A program made the translations under genes and the position numbers. A DNA stretch of 6,241 nt from the NCBI GenBank assembly GCA_016929465.1, contig JAFGIT010000278.1:1-6241 (forward strand). Direction: 5' to 3'. Below the pieces are notes generated by a model. It was given only the letters and a program-made list of their open reading frames with translations, did not search any database and was not told where the DNA came from. Of this stretch, positions 1 to 5,963 are shown piece by piece. Source of the DNA: JAFGIT01 sp016929465 [NCBI: Candidatus Coatesbacteria bacterium]. Lineage in GTDB: Bacteria; B130-G9. Every line of letters starts with the position of its first letter. The first letter of the stretch is position 1.

Positions 1-2
1 AT

Positions 3-76
3 TGGCTGGGAAGCAGGGATTCGAACCCCGGTTCCGTGATCCAGAGTCACGTGTCCTACCCCTGGACGACTTCCCA
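3..76 (-). tRNA. tRNA-Gln, anticodon CTG
   Basis: Read on the minus strand, the 7-bp acceptor stem TGGGAAG/CTTCCCA pairs positions 70-76 with 7-13. The discriminator base is G and a genomically encoded CCA occupies 3-5. The T arm contains the canonical GGTTCGAATCC. The anticodon arm is CGTGA-CTCTGGA-TCACG, whose 7-base loop places CTG (plus-strand 42-44) at positions 34-36, decoding CAG as glutamine. A U at position 1 and a G discriminator fit bacterial tRNA-Gln. The whole cloverleaf is 74 bases with no intron. Just upstream (to its right) an AT-rich patch at 91-117 could hold its -10 element, but no good -35 is visible. Confidence 0.96.
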
Positions 77-345
77 GCGCAAGGTGCGCGACCGTATATT
101 CAGTTACGAATATATCGCATCCTAACATAATGCCCCGACCCCCAATATGTCAAGCTTGTGCCGCCATTTGCCTCGCTCCGCAACACCGCGACGGAGTCCT
201 CGCGGCTCTATACCACCTAAAATGGACAGAAATCGCCGAAGGCACATTGCAGTATCTTCGCCATCGCTTGAAATCGGCAGCCATCTGTTGCAGAGTCCAC
301 CATAGTCTTGACTTCGATGGAATTCACCTCTTGGATTGACTGATC
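77..345. other. Intergenic region between tRNA-Gln and the FGE-like gene
   Basis: No convincing gene. A 69-codon frame at 130-339 is open, but its product (rich in Cys, His and Arg) resembles no family I know, it has no ribosome-binding site and its codon choice is unremarkable. I treat it as chance. Visible structure: GCGC-AAGGT-GCGC at about 77-89 next to the tRNA 5' end; AT-rich DNA at 91-117 that may serve the tRNA promoter; a small hairpin CCGCGA/TCGCGG (186-191 with 200-205, 8-base loop); and TTGACT at 308-313, which could be the -35 of the downstream gene, although no good -10 follows. Confidence 0.6.
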
Positions 346-1056
346 ATGCGGCTAATTCTCATTGAGACTCTCCTGGTGTTGGGATTGACTTTGGGCGCTC
401 TCGCCTTGTCGTCTGCCGTCTATGCACAGGAGAATCCAGATGCACAAGGGCTGGAGAACGGCTCAGCTGTGTATGCCCAGGATGAATTGAGCGAATCGAG
501 CTGTCCGGAGGGAATGGTGTTCATCGCATCAACAATCGCTGTCACTGACCCATCTGGCGAGCCAATTAGGTCCTTCTGCATGGATATATTCGAATATCCC
601 AACATTCCGGGAAGCATGCCCAATTACAACATCTCTTGGATAGAGGCCCAGGCGAACTGCGTTCAGGAAGGAAAGAGACTCTGCACATCATCTGAATGGG
701 TACTAGCATGTTCTGGCCCATCCAACTCGCTCTACCCGTATGGCAGCGAGTACAATAACGAGGCCTGCAACACGGAGGGGGAATGGATGATGAACGGAAG
801 CAGGGCGGTTATCTCGGGGGCCTTTCAGGGCTGCAGGAGCGGCTATGGAATAATGGACATGAGCGGGAACCTCTCTGAATGGACTGACGACGATGGAGAT
901 TCGGCCGAAATATACGGGGGCAGCTTCGTAAGCGGGAAATTCTCGAGCTGCAAAAGCCACTACTCGCTCATTAAGACGCAGAAATACATCTTCAACGGCT
1001 CGCGATGTTGTTTGACACCCACAGCCAATTCAGCCTCCACTGATTCGCCCCGATAG
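346..1056 (+). CDS. Secreted FGE/SUMF1-domain (formylglycine-generating-enzyme-like) protein, probably not a sulfatase activator
   Basis: A 236-residue protein with a Sec signal peptide (hydrophobic core about residues 3-22, likely cleavage after A27 in AVYA|Q). The mature part carries the FGE-sulfatase fold signature (PF03781-like): PEGMVFI at 54-60, CMDIFEYPN at 78-86, SWIEAQANC at 97-105, GKRLCTSSEW at 109-118, YPYG at 130-133, CNT at 141-143, MDMSGNLSEW at 170-179, GGS at 191-193 and SRCC at 219-222. Ten cysteines suggest disulfides in the periplasm or outside the cell. In an ungapped match to human FGE after GGS, the two catalytic cysteines fall on Ser196 and Ser201, with Cys202 one residue beyond, so formylglycine synthesis is doubtful. 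The hexapeptide SAVYAQ occurs twice (23-28 and 40-45). The start follows an in-frame TGA at 337-339. No Shine-Dalgarno is visible. Its stop abuts the next ATG. The family is clear; the function is unknown. Confidence 0.85.
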   Translation: MRLILIETLLVLGLTLGALALSSAVYAQENPDAQGLENGSAVYAQDELSESSCPEGMVFIASTIAVTDPSGEPIRSFCMDIFEYPNIPGSMPNYNISWIEAQANCVQEGKRLCTSSEWVLACSGPSNSLYPYGSEYNNEACNTEGEWMMNGSRAVISGAFQGCRSGYGIMDMSGNLSEWTDDDGDSAEIYGGSFVSGKFSSCKSHYSLIKTQKYIFNGSRCCLTPTANSASTDSPR

Positions 1057-1653
1057 ATGCAGAGAAACTACACAAGATTAGTTCTATCGCTGACCGTTAC
1101 TGTAGCGATATTTTTCGGGGCGGGCGTTATCGTTGCAATGCTCTATGTGGGGCCGCAGATAACTCCGCCGGGCTCGCCATATCCTCTTGTAATGCACGAT
1201 TACTCCTTTGGAGATGTTGTATTCATGGGGATACTTTTCGGCGTGTTCTCCGCAGTACTCTCTCAAGCGGTGATGATCCCGGTAATCCTGCACGACAAGC
1301 GCCGTTGTCTCGCGCTGAGCAAAGAATTCGGCGTGCCTCTGGGTCGGGTCCTATTTCTGACGCAGTCGGCCGTCATGCGAGTCAACAGTTCTCGAAAGGA
1401 TGCCTTTGAACGAGCCCTTGTTGCGCTGAAATTGCAGAAGGTATGGATAAAGGTCAACGACATAGAGTTGGGATGTATAGAGGCCTATACTAAGCCCTTC
1501 TTCGCATCTCGCGTTACGCTGAGAATCGACAAAATGGGGGATGAATGGCAGACCGTCGTGGTCTCGACGCCGGTCTCGGGCTTTCTCATCCTCGATTTCG
1601 GCCGAAATTTCGAGCTGGTTAATCACATCGCAAGAGAGCTGCGGCAGGAATGA
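1057..1653 (+). CDS. Membrane protein of unknown function with two N-terminal helices and a C-terminal soluble domain
   Basis: A 198-residue protein that I do not recognise. Two membrane segments lie near residues 8-31 and 52-77, separated by a Pro/Gly-rich loop (GPQITPPGSPYP, 32-43). The remaining ~120 residues are soluble: a short basic stretch (HDKRRC), a helix, then alternating beta-type segments (VWIKVNDIELGCIEAYT, VTLRID, WQTVVVST) and a final LDFGRNFELVNHIARELR. That last pattern (an S-x-P then D-x-G-x-N before a C-terminal helix) recurs in some small membrane-anchored bacterial domains of unknown role. This is a resemblance, not a family assignment. The basic residues after helix 2 favour a cytoplasmic C-terminal domain. 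The ATG directly follows the TAG of the FGE-like gene with no intervening base and no separate ribosome-binding site, so translation is probably coupled and the two proteins probably work together at the envelope. Confidence 0.8.
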   Translation: MQRNYTRLVLSLTVTVAIFFGAGVIVAMLYVGPQITPPGSPYPLVMHDYSFGDVVFMGILFGVFSAVLSQAVMIPVILHDKRRCLALSKEFGVPLGRVLFLTQSAVMRVNSSRKDAFERALVALKLQKVWIKVNDIELGCIEAYTKPFFASRVTLRIDKMGDEWQTVVVSTPVSGFLILDFGRNFELVNHIARELRQE

Positions 1654-1798
1654 GGCGATAAGCCTAAACCTGACCCAAATATGCGCCATTTCGGCATGGG
1701 CACTTATGAGTACTTGACGATTGCCGTAAAAGAGTTGACTTGAATCGGCGGCGTTGTTAGGCTTGCGCTTTGATTATCTTTTGAATGGTTAAATCTTA

Positions 1799-1834
1799 GA
1801 TAGCCTTTGCGGTCCATCGGCTATCGTTTTCTTG
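1799..1834 (+). terminator. Terminator- or attenuator-like hairpin in the leader of the beta-rich protein gene
   Basis: GATAGCC (1799-1805) pairs perfectly with GGCTATC (1819-1825) across a 13-base loop and is followed at once by GTTTTCTT. The T run is short and the stem only 7 bp with moderate GC, so it would be a weak intrinsic terminator. It ends only about 20 bases before the next start codon, leaving little room for a promoter downstream of it. If real, it would act as an attenuator or 5'-UTR structure rather than as a simple end of the upstream operon. Confidence 0.35.
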
Positions 1835-1842
1835 GAACGGAC

Positions 1843-1848
1843 AGGAGA
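1843..1848 (+). promoter_or_regulatory. Ribosome-binding site deciding the start at 1855
   Basis: AGGAGA lies six bases before the ATG at 1855. It makes that ATG much more likely than the in-frame TTG at 1807, and moves the signal peptide to the true N-terminus (MRTWRFF followed by a hydrophobic core). Confidence 0.75.
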
Positions 1849-1854
1849 AAAGGG

Positions 1855-2793
1855 ATGAGAACGTGGCGGTTCTTCGCTGTAGTCTTCGGGCTAATCATGT
1901 TATCAAGCGTATGTTTTGATCTTGCATCTGCAAACGAGACTGACTTCATACTGAAATACTCGTGGCCCTCACTCGATGTCGAGATGTTGCCCTCAAGCGC
2001 TCCTCAGCCCCAGGTTGGCGTTTTTGGATTCGAACTCAGCATTAATATGTGGGAAGACAGGCTAGGCATGCTCTCAACCTTCGAAATGGGCGAGTTCGAG
2101 CTTCACGGCATCGGCGGAGAGCACATCATCAATCCTGGGACTGCGGCCGAACGAATCTATGAGTATGAAACTGACAACAAGGTCACGAAGGGCATATATA
2201 GCTTCGACATGAGGGTCTTCCTAGGCAACTTCTTCCGCCGCTGGTCCGAGGCCGAGCTCAAGGTTATGCGCGACCTGAACCTCGCTCTCGTTCTAGGATG
2301 GAACTGGCAGCACTACAAATTCGATCGTGACATCAGCGAGATCTCCATCGCGGGTCATCCCGACGAAGATGTGCATCCTGAGTTGCTTCCGTGGAGCTCC
2401 GAGTCGGGCTTCGATAAGGACCACGGTGGCGCATATAAGCTCAGAACTACCGGTTTTGAATTTGGCCTTTCTGCAGACTGGACACCCTTCACGAAGACCG
2501 AGGTCGAGGCCCTGAAGCAGATATCTGTCCACTTCCTGGGCAGGTACTCACCGATTCTCAGAGTCGAGTACTGCGGCGTGCAATGGACTGACAGGTTGGA
2601 GGACGTTTATGGAGCGGATTGCGAGGGATACATCACCTACGATTTCGCAAAATTACTCGACCTCAAGAACAAGCAGAGACTGACTGCGGGTATCGGTTAC
2701 AACTTCCGCATCTTGAATGGCTCCGACTTCAATGCAATTACCACCCATGGCGCGGTGCTCACAATAGGTTATGGCTTACCGCACGACTGGTAA
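1855..2793 (+). CDS. Secreted beta-rich protein, probable outer-membrane beta-barrel
   Basis: A 312-residue protein with a clear Sec signal peptide: basic MRTWR, hydrophobic core 6-20, likely cleavage after A26 (ASA|N). It is not a lipoprotein, because the residue before Cys20 is Val. The mature protein has many alternating amphipathic strands rich in aromatics, for example VGVFGFELSINMW (54-66), GIYSFDMRVFLG (113-124), LNLALVLGWNWQHYKF (141-156), TGFEFGLSADWT (199-210), ISVHFLGRYSPILRVEY (223-239), RLTAGIGYNFRIL (275-287) and AVLTIGYGL (300-308). Charged turns lie between them. This is typical of an outer-membrane barrel, although the last residue is Trp after a PHD break rather than the usual Phe ending. 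Cys240 and Cys256 could form a disulfide. No catalytic motif of known barrel enzymes is evident. The start at 1855 is chosen for its AGGAGA. Barrel topology is inferred from sequence pattern only, and the function is unknown. Confidence 0.8.
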   Translation: MRTWRFFAVVFGLIMLSSVCFDLASANETDFILKYSWPSLDVEMLPSSAPQPQVGVFGFELSINMWEDRLGMLSTFEMGEFELHGIGGEHIINPGTAAERIYEYETDNKVTKGIYSFDMRVFLGNFFRRWSEAELKVMRDLNLALVLGWNWQHYKFDRDISEISIAGHPDEDVHPELLPWSSESGFDKDHGGAYKLRTTGFEFGLSADWTPFTKTEVEALKQISVHFLGRYSPILRVEYCGVQWTDRLEDVYGADCEGYITYDFAKLLDLKNKQRLTAGIGYNFRILNGSDFNAITTHGAVLTIGYGLPHDW

Positions 2794-2825
2794 GAGACCT
2801 TCTTAAAAATAGGGAATTTAATAGA

Positions 2826-2870
2826 GCCGCCTTCGCCGTTGAGATGGAGTATTCCAGAAGCGAAGGCGGC
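2826..2870 (+). other. Strong 11-bp hairpin between the beta-rich protein gene and the glycosyltransferase gene
   Basis: GCCGCCTTCGC (2826-2836) is perfectly complementary to GCGAAGGCGGC (2860-2870). The 23-base loop contains an inner TGGA/TCCA mini-stem (2845-2848 with 2853-2856). The sequence after it (CTGATTTCCTG) is not a clear T tract, so it is at best an atypical terminator. It could instead be a leader structure or processing site, since it ends 30 bases before the next ATG. Confidence 0.6.
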
Positions 2871-2899
2871 CTGATTTCCTGTTGCAGACACCCGCTCGG

Positions 2900-5056
2900 A
2901 TGAGTGTTCCCTTCAAACTCCTCCTCTATGCAGGGGCTGCCGTATTTGCGGTTCAATTCCTCTATCTAATCAGCCTTCCCACAGGGGAATTTCTGAAGTT
3001 CGTTCCTGATGACGCCTTTTATTACATAAAAGCGGCGCAGAATCTGATCGCGAACGGAAGCGTGACATTTGACGGATCAAGCCCCACAAGCGGTGTCCAT
3101 CCCCTGTTTCTGCTCCTGATTCTACCGATAGCGGCCCTCGCTCAAACGCCTGAGGCCGGTGTCAGGGCGGCAATGATCCTCTGCGCCATTCTCTTCGTTC
3201 TCTCGGCCTGGCTCTCGATGCGGATATTAAGAGTGCTCGCCGGCAGCGAGATAGCAGCTATCGCATTTGTGGCCATGTTGACCTCTCCTTGCCTGATGCT
3301 CGTAAGCGTCGCCGGCCTCGAGACATCACTCGCGCTGATGCTGCTCCTCTCCGCGCTGTTCATATTCGTGAAAATCGTCGCAGAAAAATCTGTCAAACCA
3401 GGCCCTCCTCTCTTGCTGGGAATATTGACGGCGCTTGCGATACTCGCCAGGACGGACTGTATTTTCCTCGTGCCGGCATTCGTCCTAGGCTTCTTTTTTT
3501 GCGGCGCGAGCGGCAGGAAAATGTTGCGGATTCACCCTCTTCTGCAATTCCTCATTCCACCTTTCATGGCCGCTTTTCTGCTGATTACATGGTGCTTGCT
3601 TACGACCGGCATGCCGTTTCAATCAAGTGGCGTTGCCTTGAGCATTATTTCGCGCAATCTGGCGGAAAATGGCGCATTCTCCCTGAGCTCCCACGAATTA
3701 GCGTCGGAATTCTGGGGTGCAAATTCCGAGCTGGCGGGCACTCCCCCGCTCCTCATCTTCGTCCTTTTTGCATCGCTGGTGTTGGTCTCACTCTTCTCAG
3801 AGCTCAGTCACTTCGGGAGGTTTTTGAGCCGGGCGCTCTCTCTATTGCCGCTTTTCATACATGCCGCTTTCCTCCTGCTGTTCTACACCGTCTTTATGAG
3901 ACACATCCAGCTTTGGTACATTGTGCCGGTTGCAGTGGCGACCTTAATTGTTGTCTCGTTGCTCTTGGGCAGCCTTGCCGAGAGTATATCGGAGATACCG
4001 CCGCGAAGCCGAAGAAGGTCTGTGTCAGTGCTCACGCTTCTCGTTGGTGTGCTTATTTTGGTCATGGCCGTCGTTAGGACACCGCACCTGATGGCGAGCG
4101 GGATTTATCCGTGGCAGCCGGAGATGCTCGAAGCAGCAAAGGCGATTCAGAAGCACCTCCCCGAGGATGCAAAAGTCGGGGCCTTCAACGCGGGCATCCT
4201 CGGCTCCTTTCTGGACGCAAAGGTCATCAACCTGGACGGCGTTGTGAATAATCCGCTCATTCCGTATCTCGCGAACAGGAATCTTGACGAGTTTCTGCTC
4301 GACGCAGACCTCGACGCCATCGTCGATTATCAGTTCAGCTTCCTCAAGTTTGCCGCGGCAACGAGGTATCACGGTTACCCGGGATATGAACTCGCTGCGG
4401 AATTGCCCGGAACATGGAACCAGACGAACATCTGGGTGTGTCGTCCTAAGCAAGGCGCTTTCCTGGAGCCGACGCTAATACGGCCTTTCTCTGGCTTCTA
4501 TCCTCTCGAACCTTGGTCAGACAGCGATTTCGAATTCCGCTGGTCGAAGGGCAATTCCTCGACCATCTCATTGATCCCGGCGGACCCGGGGCAGGATCTT
4601 GTGCTCGAAGTGCTGGCATACCCCTTCGAAAACTGTGCGCGGTCAGGTCAGAGAGTCAAAGTCCGCCTGAATGGAAGAGATTTTGGCGACGTCAATTTGC
4701 TGTCCGGTTGGCACAAATACGAACTGCAATTGCCGTCTGGGTCTCTCGAGAGCGGCGAGAATGCGATCGAGTTCATCTATAGATACACCGTATGTCCGGC
4801 AGAGGACTGTGATTGGGGAGACAAGGACATGCGCAGACTTGCTGTCGCATTTCGCGAATTCCGCTGTCAGAGAAAGAATCGTTCGATAGCGATCGAAGCC
4901 CCGTCCTCATTGTTGGTCGGCACAAGCAGGTCTGCCGCGGCTTTGACCTCATCCAGCGCGTTTTCGACCGCAATTCCGACTCCCGCGTTCAAGAGCAGGT
5001 TACGGTCAGAGATATCATCACCTATAGCGACGACCTCCTCCGGCTTGATCCCATAG
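2900..5056 (+). CDS. GT-C-type multi-pass membrane glycosyltransferase (PMT/ArnT-like), with an anomalous C-terminal read-through
   Basis: A 718-residue frame from ATG 2900. A TTG at 2882 is in frame but neither start has a clear ribosome-binding site. About 12 membrane helices span residues 5-394. The first outside loop has the acidic pair PDDAFYY (36-42, Asp37-Asp38) followed by TFDGSSPTSGVHPL (56-69), the layout of GT-C enzymes that transfer sugars from a polyprenyl-phosphate donor on the periplasmic face. After the helices comes a soluble domain with VGAFNAGILGSF (426-437) and VINLDGVVNN (442-451), a signature I associate with uncharacterised GT-C relatives, then a beta-sandwich-like region (about 540-656) with 4 Cys. 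The natural end is probably near FREFRC (651-656). Residues 657-718 are translated opposite the HAD gene, are Ser/Ala-rich and look non-native. The acceptor and sugar cannot be told from the sequence. Confidence 0.82.
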   Translation: MSVPFKLLLYAGAAVFAVQFLYLISLPTGEFLKFVPDDAFYYIKAAQNLIANGSVTFDGSSPTSGVHPLFLLLILPIAALAQTPEAGVRAAMILCAILFVLSAWLSMRILRVLAGSEIAAIAFVAMLTSPCLMLVSVAGLETSLALMLLLSALFIFVKIVAEKSVKPGPPLLLGILTALAILARTDCIFLVPAFVLGFFFCGASGRKMLRIHPLLQFLIPPFMAAFLLITWCLLTTGMPFQSSGVALSIISRNLAENGAFSLSSHELASEFWGANSELAGTPPLLIFVLFASLVLVSLFSELSHFGRFLSRALSLLPLFIHAAFLLLFYTVFMRHIQLWYIVPVAVATLIVVSLLLGSLAESISEIPPRSRRRSVSVLTLLVGVLILVMAVVRTPHLMASGIYPWQPEMLEAAKAIQKHLPEDAKVGAFNAGILGSFLDAKVINLDGVVNNPLIPYLANRNLDEFLLDADLDAIVDYQFSFLKFAAATRYHGYPGYELAAELPGTWNQTNIWVCRPKQGAFLEPTLIRPFSGFYPLEPWSDSDFEFRWSKGNSSTISLIPADPGQDLVLEVLAYPFENCARSGQRVKVRLNGRDFGDVNLLSGWHKYELQLPSGSLESGENAIEFIYRYTVCPAEDCDWGDKDMRRLAVAFREFRCQRKNRSIAIEAPSSLLVGTSRSAAALTSSSAFSTAIPTPAFKSRLRSEISSPIATTSSGLIP

Positions 5057-5700
5057 CGGTCCGCAATCCGGGCGACCGCGTACCATTTCTCTCCCTTTGA
5101 ATCAAGGACCTCGAGCGCGCTGACCGGTATATTCAGATTCTTGACAATGTGGATATTCAGCGCGTGGTCGTTAGAAAGCTCCAGCAGCGCCTCCTGAGCA
5201 GGTCTCAATTTATCGAGCGGCTCCATCACGATGAACTGCACGATCCTATCGGCAGGGGCCGTCCGTAGGTCGTCCAATTCGCGCAGGCACTCCGCATTCC
5301 TCGAGACGTACGCTCGATGGTAGGCATTTGTGTCACCGGTGGCGCAGATTAGATCGATTGATTCATCGAACGCATCGATGTGAATCACGGGGGAGAGATC
5401 GAATTCAGCCAAGATATCTATTACAGGGACGAAATATCGCTCGGGGAATAGATTCTTGATTACAGTGCGATGTAGAGGGCATTCGCGCACGGCTGCTCCA
5501 TTGTTGTAGGCCACAAGTATATGTCTGTCAATCTGCTCGACCATCGGGATAACCGTGCGATATCGCCTCCCCGTGCAGAACACAACGATTGCACCGGCGT
5601 CAATCGTGGCCTGCAAGGCCTCGGTGCCTCTGTCGCTGATCCTCTTGTCGTCAGTAAGCAAAGTCCCGTCGAGATCGAGCGCAAGCAGTTTGTATTTCAT
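4867..5700 (-). CDS. Cof-type HAD-IIB family hydrolase (sugar-phosphate/nucleotide phosphatase-like)
   Basis: A 277-residue cytoplasmic protein of normal length for the Cof/YidA group. HAD motif I is DLDGTLL (nucleophile Asp9, acid/base Asp11). Motif II is FCTGR (Thr43). Motif III is Lys202 in SKGEKW. Motif IV is GDDISD (227-232, Asp228 and Asp232), where the usual GDxxND has Ser for Asn. Residues about 85-195 form the C2B cap that selects substrate, and the end NNEDGASIAIERFF is typical. Such enzymes dephosphorylate small metabolites such as sugar phosphates or flavin precursors; the specific substrate is unknown. The ATG at 5698-5700 is fixed by an in-frame TGA 18 bases upstream, but has no good ribosome-binding site of its own. 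A small ORF with a strong site overlaps the start. The last 190 bases overlap the convergent glycosyltransferase frame, and since motif IV falls there, this strand is the real coding one in the overlap. Confidence 0.93.
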   Translation of the reverse strand: MKYKLLALDLDGTLLTDDKRISDRGTEALQATIDAGAIVVFCTGRRYRTVIPMVEQIDRHILVAYNNGAAVRECPLHRTVIKNLFPERYFVPVIDILAEFDLSPVIHIDAFDESIDLICATGDTNAYHRAYVSRNAECLRELDDLRTAPADRIVQFIVMEPLDKLRPAQEALLELSNDHALNIHIVKNLNIPVSALEVLDSKGEKWYAVARIADRYGIKPEEVVAIGDDISDRNLLLNAGVGIAVENALDEVKAAADLLVPTNNEDGASIAIERFFL

Positions 5701-5749
5701 CGGTCGCAGACCACGTCAGTTGCAGTTTAGTCGCGCCATAAGCGCGCAT
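5651..5749 (-). CDS. Possible 32-codon leader ORF overlapping the HAD gene start
   Basis: On the minus strand, AAAAGGAG is followed six bases later by ATG (5747-5749), the best ribosome-binding site of the window along with that of the beta-rich protein gene. The frame runs 32 codons (MRAYGATKLQLTWSATDEIQ at its start) to a TGA at 5651-5653. It is out of frame with the HAD gene and overlaps its first 50 bases. The peptide resembles nothing known. It may be a leader whose translation feeds ribosomes to the HAD start, or the remnant of an N-terminal extension separated by a frameshift. The HAD protein's standard beginning argues against needing such an extension. Chance is also possible. Confidence 0.35.
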   Translation of the reverse strand: MRAYGATKLQLTWSATDEIQTACARSRRDFAY

Positions 5750-5963
5750 TTCAGTCTCCTTTTACCACAGATTGAGGCATCGCGACAGGATGGAATGGGT
5801 GCGACTCAAAATCGTAGGTAATCTGGAACCAATATTAATTTCCGCGAACTACTATCTAATTAATCTAATTTGCTCAAACAATGCCCCAGCTAGGCATCAT
5901 GTGAGTAGCCGTGGAGTGCAGGCTGAAGGCCAAACCCACGGATTCGCGGAAGCCAAAAGAAAA
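5701..5963. other. Upstream region of the HAD gene
   Basis: Apart from the leader ORF there is no convincing gene. The AT-rich segment 5832-5880 is the likely promoter region for minus-strand transcription. On the minus strand TTGTTT or TTGAGC lies about 17 bases from TAGATA or TAGTAG, both weak matches. A direct repeat ATCTAATT occurs at 5854-5861 and 5863-5870. A CCGTGG/CCACGG pair (5909-5914 with 5936-5941) and ATGCC/GGCAT (5881-5885 with 5893-5897) are minor inverted repeats. Confidence 0.5.
5854..5870. repeat. Short AT-rich direct repeat
   Basis: ATCTAATT occurs twice (5854-5861 and 5863-5870) with one base between, giving a 9-bp period. It lies in the probable promoter region of the HAD gene. 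It could be a regulator half-site pair on nearly the same helix face, or a simple slippage product. Confidence 0.5.

Larger units (their letters stand above)
1654..1854. other. Intergenic leader of the beta-rich protein gene
   Basis: No gene fits here. A TTG at 1807 is in frame with the downstream gene but lacks a ribosome-binding site. Promoter-like pieces are TTGACG at 1714-1719 and TTGACT at 1735-1740. The latter lies 17 bases before TAGGCT (1758-1763), a poor -10, so the promoter is uncertain. Right after the upstream stop is a weak AGGC/GCCT stem (1653-1656 with 1662-1665), too short for a terminator. A better hairpin at 1799-1825 is listed separately. Confidence 0.5.

Noticed and set aside
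130-339. 69-codon open frame upstream of and in frame with the FGE-like gene
   Set aside because: No ribosome-binding site, no family resemblance, atypical Cys/His/Arg-rich product and a stop six bases before the next start. More likely chance in intergenic DNA.
1351-1689. 112-codon antisense frame over the two-helix membrane protein gene
   Set aside because: Arg-rich product with no motif; the plus-strand frame has membrane helices and abuts its neighbour.
1807-1854. TTG start giving a 16-residue longer beta-rich protein
   Set aside because: It would place charged residues (GTDRRKG) before the signal peptide and would overlap the leader hairpin, while ATG 1855 has AGGAGA at good spacing.
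3289-4077. 262-codon open frame inside the glycosyltransferase gene on the same strand
   Set aside because: It lies wholly within the GT-C gene in another frame; its product is Arg/His-rich without a domain, whereas the overlapping frame encodes clear membrane helices and motifs.
4025-4453. 142-codon open frame antisense to the glycosyltransferase gene
   Set aside because: Opposite the conserved NAGILG and NLDGVVNN motifs; no ribosome-binding site or recognisable domain, so a shadow frame.
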